Source of the DNA: Acidobacteriota bacterium
GTDB lineage: Bacteria; Acidobacteriota; UBA6911; RPQK01; JACQSY01
Reading direction: 5' to 3'
Assembly: GCA_016211085.1 (NCBI GenBank)
Contig: JACQSY010000133.1
Span: 1-36,139 of the forward strand
Length of the DNA stretch: 36,139 bases
Part shown: piece by piece, positions 25,229-33,680 of the stretch
Layout: each line of letters begins with the position of its first letter
Numbering within the stretch: the first letter of the stretch is position 1
Notes under the pieces: model-generated
Seen by the model: the letters and a program-made list of their open reading frames with translations, nothing else
Databases searched by the model: none
What the model was told of the DNA's origin: nothing
Program-made: the position numbers and the translations under genes

Positions 25229-25708
25229 CTATTGCCGCTTACAAAAAATCAACTCGGAATGATAGGCATTGACTAGTTGCGGAGCCTCTCCAACCCGGGC
25301 GTACCCACGACGGCGGTAAAACTCCTGTGCAACGGTGTTGAAATCTGAGACATAGAGGTAAAGAGAGGAGGTAAAACTAAAGACTTTATTTTCGATAGAA
25401 TTCAAAAGCTGCGTTCCCAGGCCATTTCGTTGAAATCCCGTCTGTACTGCGATGACGTTCAAAAATCCGCCCTCTCCGAAAGGTGAGTTCTGCTGATAAT
25501 CTGCGGCTGCCACTGAACGGTCCTCGTAACGCAGAACGTAAAAGGTGCCCCGATCGTACCCGTGCCATAATGCTGTCTCCAGGTCCAGCCAAGAGAAACC
25601 GTAAGTTTTCCAGGGATCCAGACCGCTGAGCAGGAGGGCCCACGTGCGAACATCTTTCCCCGATCCGAGCGCGATTTCCAGTGGAAGTTGTGGGTGCCAC
25701 AGTGTCAC
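25229..25708 (-). CDS. GNAT-family N-acetyltransferase
   Basis: 159 residues. Acetyl-CoA-dependent acyl transfer to an unknown amine. The acetyl-CoA-binding signature is VQTGFQRNGLGTQLLN (about 92-107; the Q/RxxGxG/A type), preceded by the beta strand FLNVIAV and followed by SLYLYVSDFNTVAQEFYRRRGY, the usual GNAT motif B with a final FYxxxGY. Start GTG at 25708, with a purine-rich AGGAGG somewhat far upstream. It follows the receiver gene by 63 bases on the same strand, so the two may be cotranscribed. Substrate not predictable. Confidence 0.88.
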   Translation of the reverse strand: MTLWHPQLPLEIALGSGKDVRTWALLLSGLDPWKTYGFSWLDLETALWHGYDRGTFYVLRYEDRSVAAADYQQNSPFGEGGFLNVIAVQTGFQRNGLGTQLLNSIENKVFSFTSSLYLYVSDFNTVAQEFYRRRGYARVGEAPQLVNAYHSELIFCKRQ

Positions 25709-25771
25709 CAGGATGTGACTTCCTCCTCCCGGCTCGGCAACTCGGGTTGAAAACTGCCCCAGCTTTCTTGG

Positions 25772-26146
25772 TTATGCGATGGCCAGTGCGCGCAGCACCT
25801 GGTCAAGAGCATCGCTATCGACCGGCTTGGAAATATAGTCCGCGCAGCCGGCGCGAAGCGCCTCTTCAGGACCCCAAAGGCCGGTAATCGCGACCACCGG
25901 AATGTCGGAAAGAGTCGGGTCTTTCTTCAGCCGACGTGTCGCTTCCAGTCCATCCATGATGGGAAGATAAAGATCCATGAGGATCAGGAACGGATGCTCT
26001 TGACGCGCCAGCTCCAAAGCTTTTAGTCCGTCTCCTGCTTCAATAACGCGGTGCCCCTGGGCTTCCACCATTGCCCGGAGCAGATAACGGCTGTCACGGT
26101 TATCGTCTACTACCAACACGGTGCGGTCGCGATTTTGTCTTTTCAT
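25772..26146 (-). CDS. Stand-alone response-regulator receiver protein (CheY-like)
   Basis: A single phosphoacceptor domain of 124 residues and no output domain. Counting from ATG 26146 (a GTG three codons upstream is an alternative): acidic pair Asp14-Asp15 (VVDDN), phosphoacceptor Asp58 in LILMDLYLP, the conserved Thr in VVAITGL and Lys in ISKPVDSD. All switch residues are present, so it should be phosphorylated by a histidine kinase that is not in this window. It may act through protein-protein contact. Shares its strand with the acetyltransferase gene downstream. Confidence 0.9.
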   Translation of the reverse strand: MKRQNRDRTVLVVDDNRDSRYLLRAMVEAQGHRVIEAGDGLKALELARQEHPFLILMDLYLPIMDGLEATRRLKKDPTLSDIPVVAITGLWGPEEALRAGCADYISKPVDSDALDQVLRALAIA

Positions 26147-26155
26147 GCAGGTCAC

Positions 26156-26687
26156 TTGCAGGCTGGCGGAACCCCGTCGCCGAGCCTCGCTTCCTCCTAT
26201 ATCAAGATTATCTACTAAGACGCTTCACAACGGAAAAAGTTGTTTTTTTTTGCTCCCCCAAGGAAGCATTCTCCCAATTGTGTGTTGCAGCCTGCGACCA
26301 GTTCATCGAAGGCTTCAGGGAATTGAAATAAGGTCCAGAGCTCTCCAGAGACATGTAAATCAGTTTAACCTAGGGGACCGTTGCTATGATAGCCACACTT
26401 CGCATTGCTTCTAGAAGGGAAGAGAGAAGGGAAGGATGGCACGCTCCCAATCCAGAAGCAAGTCGAGCCGGATCAACGTCTGATTGCAGGTCTGGTACGC
26501 AATACGCGCCCCTGCTGTTCAAAGAGGGGGCCGCCTTGGCCTCCACATAGCGAAATGCATTCCAGAGGTGGGTCTCATCGAGCATGCAGGCGTAAAAGGT
26601 GCCAGACCCTGTGTCCAGTGCAGCGAGGACAATGGGTTAGCGGTGCATTGCGAGCGTGTCACCCTTTTGGTCCTTGGGCAGCTTTTT
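26156..26687. other. Gene-poor gap
   Basis: 532 bases between the start of the receiver gene and the end of the ThDP enzyme gene. Apart from the transposase fossil at 26529-26612 I see no gene, RNA or terminator. The receiver promoter should lie at its left side, but I find no convincing -35/-10 pair. An AGGAGG near 26195-26200 on the minus strand has no start codon at a suitable distance. Confidence 0.5.
26529..26612 (-). pseudogene. Fossil of a REP-associated (IS200-like, RAYT-type) transposase
   Basis: On the minus strand a stretch reads GTFYAC, then LDETHLWNAFRYVEA. This resembles the highly conserved segment of RAYT/Y1-type transposases of the form W-xRFYS-C-LDExHLW-ALRYVE-NPVRAGLV. Similarity ends after VEAKAA: the expected NPVRAGLV and the upstream catalytic HUH and tyrosine motifs are absent or out of frame. 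It is a fragment of about 28 codons without function of its own. RAYTs mobilise REP elements, and REP-like repeats occur in this window. Recognition is from memory of the family pattern. Confidence 0.45.
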
Positions 26688-28370
26688 TTATTTTTCAGTA
26701 AGGCTAAAAAATTCCTGCTGGTCCTTCATCCGGTAATACGGCTCTTCAGGATTTATCAGTACGTCGAGCACATAAGGCACATCAGTCTTTAAGGCTTTCT
26801 CGAGCGCCGGTTTGAATTCTGAAGGGTTTTCGACACGAGCGCCGGCTGCTCCGAAGCTTCGCGCGAAATCATCAAATCGGGGATTGCTCAAATTGCACCC
26901 GATGTGACGGCCCTGATAGAAAGCGCTCTGAAACACCCGCAGAACACCAAAGGCAAAATCATTGAGCACCGCCACCACCACGGGAATCTTCTCCCGCACC
27001 GCTGTTTCCAGATCCTGACTCACCATCAGAAAATCACCATCGCCGACCAGGCAGACCACTTTCTTTTCCGGATGTGCCAATTTAGCGCCTAGAGAAGCGG
27101 GGAACACATAGCCCATCGAGCCGAGTCCCGTGACGGCATGGATCTGGTGGCGCGGCTGGTAGATGGGAACCTTGGTCATAAATGATGTGTGCCATCCTGC
27201 TCCAACGCATACAATGGCATCTCTTCCCAGCAGGTCGGAACAATCCTTTACGACGCGTTGCATTCGAACCGGTGCTGAATCCATGGGCACATCAAAAAAT
27301 TCCTTCATTTCCAGGTGCCAAAGTTCCCGGAGCTGCCGGACGCGAGCCGTTGGCGTGGCCCTGCTCCTCATTCCCACAACAGTGCACCACAGTTCTCGCA
27401 TAAACATTCCTGGGTCGGAGAGAACCGCAATATCTACAGGAAACTGTCGCCCCAATTCGGCTGGATCAGGATCCACCTGGATAATCTTGTGAAGTGGGGT
27501 GATGAGGTTCCAGTCCAGCGTATGCACATCGTCGAAATCAAAACTGAGTGCCAGGATTACATCAGCGCTGCGCACTGCCTCCTCAGCCGTTCGATCGCCG
27601 TAATGCGCGGCCGTGACACCGAAATAAAGAGGATGGTCATCAGCTACAATCCCCCGGGCGGAAGCGGTACAAACCACAGGGATTCCCATCCAGTCACACA
27701 CTTCGGTCAACGCAGGGTTCACTACCGACCAACCCGCACGGCCCCCGACGACTATGACAGGCCTTTGCGCCGATAGGAGGAGGTCGGCCGCTTTCTTGAC
27801 CGCTTCCAAATCGGGGGAACATTGGGAGAAGTACTGGCCGTCACTCTTGAAAAACTCTATCACCTGGGGGATCTCTTCCCTCGCCAGGTCCTTTGGAACG
27901 TCAATGTGCACCGGCCCCGGCCTGCCCATTCGCGCACGATGAAAAGCCATCCGCATGACCCGAGGCAGCTGTTCAGCGCGGGTCACCTGGAAATTCCACT
28001 TGGTGACCGGCTTCAACAGCGAGATGGCGTCGAGTTCCTGCCAGGCATCCCGGCCTTGTTTTTCCCGTTCGAGATTGCCGCTGATCAGAACCAGCGGGAT
28101 AGAGTCTTTGAAAGCGGTGCCCAGCGCCGTAACCATGTTGGCGACGCCGGGACCCCGGTGCGCAATAACCGCTCCTGTTTTTCCGCTGGCCCTCGCGTAC
28201 CCATCGCTCATGTGAGCGGCTGACTGCTCGTGACGCACTGCGATGTAACGAAGTCGCGGTTCGTCCCGGATGGCATCAAGAATGTCCAGGACAGTGTCCC
28301 CCAAGAGACCCGGGACAAACTTCACCTCGTTATCAACAAAAGATTTCACTATGTACTGAGCTACCTTCAT
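26688..28370 (-). CDS. ThDP-dependent enzyme of the acetolactate synthase/2-oxoacid decarboxylase superfamily
   Basis: Uses thiamine diphosphate to decarboxylate or ligate 2-oxo acids. 560 residues from ATG 28370, which has AGGGGGG 6 bases upstream; the ATG at 28376 has none. Counting from 28370: the cofactor-activating Glu48 in VRHEQSAAHMSDGYAR, the glycine-rich GNLEREKQGRDAWQELD region, and the ThDP/Mg motif GDGDF at 443-447 with Asn470 (VVAVLND), which together give the GDG-x(24)-N form. All three domains (PYR, central, PP) are present. A FAD role cannot be judged. It ends the five-gene cluster 182 bases after the preceding gene, possibly with its own promoter. Which reaction it performs is open: acetolactate-synthase-like, benzoylformate- or phosphonopyruvate-decarboxylase-like members look alike here. 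Confidence 0.85.
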   Translation of the reverse strand: MKVAQYIVKSFVDNEVKFVPGLLGDTVLDILDAIRDEPRLRYIAVRHEQSAAHMSDGYARASGKTGAVIAHRGPGVANMVTALGTAFKDSIPLVLISGNLEREKQGRDAWQELDAISLLKPVTKWNFQVTRAEQLPRVMRMAFHRARMGRPGPVHIDVPKDLAREEIPQVIEFFKSDGQYFSQCSPDLEAVKKAADLLLSAQRPVIVVGGRAGWSVVNPALTEVCDWMGIPVVCTASARGIVADDHPLYFGVTAAHYGDRTAEEAVRSADVILALSFDFDDVHTLDWNLITPLHKIIQVDPDPAELGRQFPVDIAVLSDPGMFMRELWCTVVGMRSRATPTARVRQLRELWHLEMKEFFDVPMDSAPVRMQRVVKDCSDLLGRDAIVCVGAGWHTSFMTKVPIYQPRHQIHAVTGLGSMGYVFPASLGAKLAHPEKKVVCLVGDGDFLMVSQDLETAVREKIPVVVAVLNDFAFGVLRVFQSAFYQGRHIGCNLSNPRFDDFARSFGAAGARVENPSEFKPALEKALKTDVPYVLDVLINPEEPYYRMKDQQEFFSLTEK

Positions 28371-28470
28371 ACCCATCCCCCCTGGTGTGGCACACCCTCA
28401 ACCGTATTTGTGTTGGTTCGCCGCTACGGAAACAGAGTCACTGTAATCGCGAAGGCGAAAGAGATTATTA

Positions 28471-28500
28471 ATTCTATCTCTGGCCGGTCAGGGGGATCAA
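28471..28500 (-). promoter_or_regulatory. Candidate promoter of the ThDP enzyme gene
   Basis: On the minus strand TTGATC (28500-28495), an 18-base spacer and TAGAAT (28476-28471). It lies in the 188-base gap upstream of the ThDP enzyme gene, so that gene could be expressed apart from the preceding four. Confidence 0.4.
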
Positions 28501-28558
28501 CCCGGGGGCACGCTCGCAAAGCTGATGAACGCGGCCTGTCCCAGGGTTTGAAGCTGCC

Positions 28559-29392
28559 TCAGTAGGTGTGGATCAGCCGGGTTCCTTTGATGGTGAATCC
28601 GACGGGGATCAGGTAAGCGGAAACAATTTCCTTGGGCTTAATCGCGGTATGCTCTTCGAGTCCGGATTCATGGAAGATCGCCTCACCTTCTGCCGACCAG
28701 ACTTCGCCAAAGTTGATGTTGGCGCTCACTGTCTGCACCAGTTGGTGTACCAGCGGCTTGCAACCTGTGCTGACATCGGCACTGGGAAAGTGGATGGTGT
28801 GAAAAAGATCGGTGCCGAAAGGTGAAGGGAGTTGCTTTGGAGAAATCTTTTCTTTGAGACGGATCCGGCCCGTCACCAGCCGCTCGCCGTGAGCTTCGCA
28901 TATTGCAGCATAGGTCGTGCCGGAACCGGCTTTCCCTAAAGCCGGATTGAGATCATGTAAGTGTCTGTTGCTTGAGCCCATGTGCACTCGGCCTATTTTC
29001 TTTGGAAAGCCCATGAACCAGCCGCGCGCCATGCTGAAGTCCTTGTTAACCCAGATATAGACACAGCGGTGTCCTTCAACACCTTGATAACTGCAGCGTA
29101 CGCCGATCAAGCATTCCTGGTACTGAACTCGCTCCGGATTGGTGGCCAGCATGTCTCCAGCTTGAGCCCAGATTCCCTGCCAGTCCCCAAACCACACGTA
29201 AGCCATATCCGGCTGCTCGCGAGACGGTTCGAGCGGTTCGGGAAGGAGCTTGCGGATTTCGTTAGGGTCCGTTCGAAAGTTAATGGCGATCAAATCCACG
29301 CCAAAATTCCAGGGCAGGCCGCCCACGATTTGAGCCTTCCCCTGAGGTGAAAAGGGGACCGCGTAGCCTTTTAGATCAGTGAGTGGACTCAT
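28559..29392 (-). CDS. Acetoacetate decarboxylase family enzyme
   Basis: 277 residues of the ADC fold. In characterised members a lysine with lowered pKa forms a Schiff base with a beta-keto acid or another carbonyl substrate. Here MGFPKKIG (127-134) gives Lys131-Lys132, the equivalent of the catalytic pair, and YQECLIGV (91-98) matches the strand that carries the conserved glutamate. Start ATG 29392 with AAGGAG a few bases upstream. The gene starts 12 bases after the stop of the PLP enzyme, so it is coupled to the UbiD/radical SAM cluster. ADC-family proteins include aldolase-dehydratases as well as decarboxylases, so the family name should not be read as acetoacetate being the substrate. 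Confidence 0.85.
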   Translation of the reverse strand: MSPLTDLKGYAVPFSPQGKAQIVGGLPWNFGVDLIAINFRTDPNEIRKLLPEPLEPSREQPDMAYVWFGDWQGIWAQAGDMLATNPERVQYQECLIGVRCSYQGVEGHRCVYIWVNKDFSMARGWFMGFPKKIGRVHMGSSNRHLHDLNPALGKAGSGTTYAAICEAHGERLVTGRIRLKEKISPKQLPSPFGTDLFHTIHFPSADVSTGCKPLVHQLVQTVSANINFGEVWSAEGEAIFHESGLEEHTAIKPKEIVSAYLIPVGFTIKGTRLIHTY

Positions 29393-29404
29393 TTTTTCTC
29401 CTTA

Positions 29405-30646
29405 TCATAAATGACGAACGCGCGCTGTCCGTGCCCGGTCAACTGATGCCGGTGAATCGGCAGCAGGCAGATTTTCAGCATTGGGAGGACTTGAACGCCG
29501 GAATATTCCGGCCTCCCAACTCGAGGGAGGAATGCGCATACAAGGATCGGCAAAACTGGCCCTGCTGATTTCCTCCAATGCCTCGACTAAATGTGCGCAC
29601 TCTTTCATAGTACGAATCCCGACCCGTATGTACTGCGGTAATCCAAACGAAGAGCAATCTCTCACACAAATTCCCTGCTGAAGAAGAAGGATGCGCAGCA
29701 AGGGGGCGTCCCCCGCTTCCACCAGCAGGAAATTAGCGGCTGAATCATAAACACTGAAGCCAATGCGCTCCAGTTCCTGCCGGAGATAATACTTGGCTTC
29801 TTGAATGCAGCGCCTGCTCTTGTCCGTATAGTCGTCCTCGTCAAGCGCCGCTAATGCTGCCGCCTGCGCCGCCGCGTTGACACTCCAGGAAGGTTGCAAG
29901 GAGTGAAGGCCTCGGCACGTTTGCTCTGAAGCCATGGCGTATCCAACGCGCAAACCGGCCAGCGCATACTCCTTGGTAAGCGAACGTAGAATAATCACAT
30001 TGGAGTGGACAAGCAAATCCGTGGCAACCCATCTTGACTCGGCAAAACAAGCGTAGGATTCATCCAGAACCACCATGACTGGAGCCACAGCGCTTATCAG
30101 CCTTTCCACATCTTGCCTCGAGAGATAAACTCCCGTGGGATTGTTGGGATTGCACAAGAAAATCAGCGACGGCTGAAGTGGTGGAATTCCCTGGAGAGCC
30201 CCTTCCATGTCCCACCGAAATTGATCCGCGCAAGAAGCCTCGAAAAAGTGTACTTCCGCACCGCGTTTCCGGACCGCGCATTCGTACTCGCCGAATGTTG
30301 GAGCCATGATGACCACCGGCCGGTTGTCGCTCAGAAGGAGATCTGCGCTCAGGTGGATCAGTTCGGTCGAGCCGTTACCGATCACAATTTGTTCTGCCGG
30401 GACTTGATTCAGAACGGAAATCGCTTCCCGCAGCCGGAGATTGTGTGGATCGGGATATCTGGCAGGATCCAGTGAGGCCAGTGCTTCCATGGCAGAAAGA
30501 GGCGGCCCGAGTGGATTGATGTTAACGCTGAAATCCAGGACCTCGTAACAACTCAAGCCGTGAATGCGCAATTCCTGTTCCGTAAGCCCTCCATGAATAC
30601 GCTGCGATGCGATGCTACCGGAGTGCCAGTCTGCGGTGCTTTTCAA
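29405..30646 (-). CDS. PLP-dependent enzyme, CobD (threonine-phosphate decarboxylase)/HisC-like
   Basis: A fold-type I aminotransferase-family enzyme. Start: AGGAGA lies 6 bases before TTG 30646, which overlaps the radical SAM stop as TTGA; an ATG at 30679 would lie within that gene. Counting from TTG (413 aa): HGG (18-20) and LDFSVNINPLGPP (37-49), typical of CobD/CobC; NPNNPTG (166-172), Asp195 (VVLDESYA) and the PLP lysine Lys225 (SLTKEYALAGLRVGY). CobD decarboxylates threonine phosphate to aminopropanol phosphate for cobamides; HisC-like relatives transaminate. No other cobalamin gene is in the window, so another role is likely. The last 45 or so residues, after ALEEISRAS, are a low-complexity tail not usual in the family. 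Confidence 0.82.
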   Translation of the reverse strand: MKSTADWHSGSIASQRIHGGLTEQELRIHGLSCYEVLDFSVNINPLGPPLSAMEALASLDPARYPDPHNLRLREAISVLNQVPAEQIVIGNGSTELIHLSADLLLSDNRPVVIMAPTFGEYECAVRKRGAEVHFFEASCADQFRWDMEGALQGIPPLQPSLIFLCNPNNPTGVYLSRQDVERLISAVAPVMVVLDESYACFAESRWVATDLLVHSNVIILRSLTKEYALAGLRVGYAMASEQTCRGLHSLQPSWSVNAAAQAAALAALDEDDYTDKSRRCIQEAKYYLRQELERIGFSVYDSAANFLLVEAGDAPLLRILLLQQGICVRDCSSFGLPQYIRVGIRTMKECAHLVEALEEISRASFADPCMRIPPSSWEAGIFRRSSPPNAENLPAADSPASVDRARTARVRHL

Positions 30647-31776
30647 GACGGTTCTCCTCGGGAAATACACCTTTTGCATTCCAGCTCAACGGGTGGACTG
30701 GAATTCTTGTGAAAAGAAGCGACCCGCCAGCAGGATGGGTCGGAGGCCACAAAACTGCCGGTAGAAAAATAGGCGATGGAACGACAACCGTAACACCGCG
30801 AATTCAGAGGACAGCTGGCACACGCGCCCTGCAAGGCCCGGCGAATGTTACGCGCAACCTGGAAGACCTCCGATTCGCTGAGAATGGTTGCCAGTGGCTG
30901 ATGGCGGATGTTGCCGGCTTTGACAGGAACTCCTGAGCACGGCTGGACGTTTCCAGTGGCATCGATGAAGCAGCCGATATGGTAACGCACGCAGGCGCGC
31001 CCTCCATGCCATGGGATGTCAGGTTCCCAGAGGAACCCAAAAGAACGATCAATGTCTGAAAGTATCTGATAAAGGTGATGAAGTTCAGCCGGGGAAACTT
31101 CGAGGCCGGAAGTCTCTTGTGCGCGACCCATCCACTGGAGGCGGCTGATGGAAGGTGTGATGCGGTTGGCGCGCGCCCAGCGCCAGAGTTCTGGAATCTC
31201 ATGCAGGTTGTCGCGACAGACGGCGGCGTTGATGGCCAGGGGCAGTTTCCGGGTGTATCCAGCCGCAATCAGATGCCGCAGGCCGTTTAGAATCAAACTA
31301 TGGCTTCCTTCCTTAGCTGCTAAATGGTTTTGAGTCGCGGGAGAGAGGGAGTCGAGCTTGACACATGGCGAGATTCTCAAATTAAAAAGCTCTTGAGCGA
31401 TCTCGCGTGTAATGCGACTGGCATTAGTGAACATCAGCACCTGAATGCCGCGCTGAAAGGCGTGCCTGGCTGCAGGGAAAAATTTTTTATCCAGAAGCGG
31501 CTCGCCCCCAGTCAGTGTCAGCGTACGCAATCCCAACGCTGTCGCCTCATCGACGAGTTTCAGCACTTCTTCCTGCTGCAGTTCCCCGGCGACCCGTTCA
31601 TTGGGAGTGGCATAACAGTACCGGCAGCGGAAATTGCAGAGATGGGTCAGCTGGATATCCATCGAGAGCAGTCCGCCGCGGCGGGCGGCTTCGATCTCTT
31701 CAGGAGTGAATGCAAAAGAAAGACCGGGAGAATGAATCCGCGGTGCGGCCGGACCTGAAGCAGTGCGCAACATCAT
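30643..31776 (-). CDS. Radical SAM enzyme with SPASM-type C-terminal domain
   Basis: Generates a 5'-deoxyadenosyl radical to modify a peptide or small molecule. Start ATG 31776 overlaps the UbiD stop (TAATG); an upstream frame to 31851 lies inside ubiD. 377 aa: [4Fe-4S] motif CNFRCRYC (Cys47, Cys51, Cys54), GGEP (90-93) for SAM binding, and a C-terminal region with at least seven cysteines (CVRYHIGCFIDATGNVQPC, then CASCPLNSRCYGC and CW), the SPASM pattern that binds auxiliary clusters. SPASM proteins often modify ribosomal peptides or act as dehydrogenases. I find no obvious small precursor gene in the flanking gaps, so a small-molecule substrate is at least as likely. It is embedded between a UbiD decarboxylase and a PLP enzyme. 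Confidence 0.88.
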   Translation of the reverse strand: MMLRTASGPAAPRIHSPGLSFAFTPEEIEAARRGGLLSMDIQLTHLCNFRCRYCYATPNERVAGELQQEEVLKLVDEATALGLRTLTLTGGEPLLDKKFFPAARHAFQRGIQVLMFTNASRITREIAQELFNLRISPCVKLDSLSPATQNHLAAKEGSHSLILNGLRHLIAAGYTRKLPLAINAAVCRDNLHEIPELWRWARANRITPSISRLQWMGRAQETSGLEVSPAELHHLYQILSDIDRSFGFLWEPDIPWHGGRACVRYHIGCFIDATGNVQPCSGVPVKAGNIRHQPLATILSESEVFQVARNIRRALQGACASCPLNSRCYGCRSIAYFSTGSFVASDPSCWRVASFHKNSSPPVELECKRCISRGEPS

Positions 31777-33398
31777 TAATGGCCCAGTTTTTGCCTCATT
31801 TTCTCGACCACCCTTTTTTCCCACGACACTGGTTCGGTTCGAGGATCCCATTCTTGCCGTCGCTCGGGAACCTTGATCAGCGCGTCGATGAGCATTTGTT
31901 GGCCGTAGGTTCTCCAGCCCAGCGGTCCCGGCAACCCCGAAGGATCACCCCAGGCGCAAAGGCCGTCCTGAATAATGATGGAATCTGAGACCGGCTGAAC
32001 TCGGGTGCCCAGCGCCCAGATCACATCGCGCAGGTCATACGGGTTTATATCCGGACCGACGGCGATGTAATACTTGTTGGAATTGCCGATGTAACGGTGG
32101 GGACAGGCATAAAGGGCGGAGAGGAGCGTTTTCCCGTAATGAGGAGATTTCTCGGCGCCGTCGACCGACGTCTGGACAATGATCGTTTCCATGTCATACG
32201 CGACGAGATCCTGCACCATATAATCATTGTGCCGGAGGTAGTTAATGGCTTCGGCCTCAAAAAATAAATCAGCAAAAGCCGTATGCGGGCCGGCGTGATT
32301 CAGTCCGCTGCCCGACCAGGTGGTCATCCATAAAGGATTTTTGCGATGGGTGATGCATTTGATCCGAAAGATAGGCATCATGTCCCCGCCCGTGAGGTGT
32401 CCCTGGTAAACTCCTTCTGCATATTTGGGAACCAGATAGTCCTCGGGCAGGAATTCACCTTCTATCACGTACTCGGCTTGTGCTGGCACCATCAATCCGG
32501 GAATGGTTTCCGATTCCACCACCTCCACCGGCATGCCGTTGAAGCCGCCCGCCACGGCGTATTCATCAATTCCGTCCTTGGGCCATACCAATCCGCTGCG
32601 GACGGCAGAAGTGGCCACAATTCCCGGATCGTTACACATGGCGTAGGCGGCAGGCATCGGCTTGTTGATCTTTTTGAAGCGGTCCCGGTAGTACATTCCT
32701 CCGTCGCTGGCGATGGGCCCGTCGTAAATCATGGCGCAGCACATGTAACGTTTACGCCATTCTTCAGGGAAGGGTTTGGAAACGTCGCCATTATCCCATT
32801 CAAAAAAACCGGTCCGCCATATCGCGAGATCGTGGGTGCGCGACTCAGGATCATTGATGATGAATTGACCGCCGCCGCAACCGCTCCAGGGGATGGTTTC
32901 GAATTCCACCCAGTTGCGCGGAGCGTCGCGATAGAGGTCAATATCCACTTCGCGAATGACGACTTCCTTGACGGGAGCGTCTTTGCGAGGCACGAGCCGG
33001 GGAGTCAGCAGGTTGTTCTTTAGATTTTGCAGCTTCCTGCACAACTCCTCCTTGTTGCTCACACCGCACATGCGCAGAATACGGTTCCGGTCCGCCCAGG
33101 GGTTGACCACCACCGGGATATCGGGCCGATTGTTGATGGGCTTTTCAATAATTCCAATGGGAGCGTTAGGAAGGGAGTGAAGGTAACGTACCAGCGCCCG
33201 CATTTCGCTCTCCATCATTTTCCCATTGGCGCCGAAGCATCGGATGACGCGCATCTGCTCTTCACGCAAGTCTGCCGGTACCGCATCAACAATGGAATCC
33301 GGGTCACCGCATTTGAGGGGGGTCTTGATTCTGATGGCCTGACCCAGCTTCTCTTCCTCAGCAAGCCATTCACGAAAAGATCTCCAGGGATGAGGCAT
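31776..33398 (-). CDS. UbiD-family decarboxylase (prenylated-FMN dependent)
   Basis: Reversible (de)carboxylation of an unsaturated or aromatic acid using prenylated FMN made by UbiX. 540 residues, a little longer than E. coli UbiD (about 500). Start ATG 33398 with AAGGAG 6 bases upstream. The N-terminal alpha/beta domain leads to the cofactor region WSGCGGGQFIINDPES, then the acidic segment VVESETIPGLMVPAQAEYVIEGE, which carries the glutamates expected for the Glu-Arg-Glu site, and HAGPHTAF and QTSVDG in the C-terminal part. Anaerobic aryl-carboxylases of this family usually have UbiX-like neighbours; none is present here. It is the first gene of the cluster and overlaps the radical SAM gene by one base. 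Substrate unknown. Confidence 0.88.
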   Translation of the reverse strand: MPHPWRSFREWLAEEEKLGQAIRIKTPLKCGDPDSIVDAVPADLREEQMRVIRCFGANGKMMESEMRALVRYLHSLPNAPIGIIEKPINNRPDIPVVVNPWADRNRILRMCGVSNKEELCRKLQNLKNNLLTPRLVPRKDAPVKEVVIREVDIDLYRDAPRNWVEFETIPWSGCGGGQFIINDPESRTHDLAIWRTGFFEWDNGDVSKPFPEEWRKRYMCCAMIYDGPIASDGGMYYRDRFKKINKPMPAAYAMCNDPGIVATSAVRSGLVWPKDGIDEYAVAGGFNGMPVEVVESETIPGLMVPAQAEYVIEGEFLPEDYLVPKYAEGVYQGHLTGGDMMPIFRIKCITHRKNPLWMTTWSGSGLNHAGPHTAFADLFFEAEAINYLRHNDYMVQDLVAYDMETIIVQTSVDGAEKSPHYGKTLLSALYACPHRYIGNSNKYYIAVGPDINPYDLRDVIWALGTRVQPVSDSIIIQDGLCAWGDPSGLPGPLGWRTYGQQMLIDALIKVPERRQEWDPRTEPVSWEKRVVEKMRQKLGH

Positions 33399-33680
33399 GA
33401 AATCTCCTTTTCAAGCGAAGCCAATGTAACGATCACCGGGATAAGCCTCCCCGGGGATACTTACTTCCGAGGCAATTCCTATTCCACTAAGATTTGGGTC
33501 AGAAAGCGCTGACTTTCTGCGAGTTTTCACCCCTGAGTGGGGGTAATCGCTCATGGTTCACCCGCCCTGGAGACGACGGCTTTGGAAGCACCCATCCTGC
33601 ACCCTGGCCGCCTCAAATCGGTAAGCCATTCCGCTTTCTTTCACACTGGCATTCCCTTTGCTGAGGGAGGTGGGTTGGTT

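Noticed and set aside
26405..26792. Plus-strand open frames opposite the transposase fossil
   Set aside because: No recognisable family, no ribosome site, and they overlap the 3' end of the ThDP enzyme gene.
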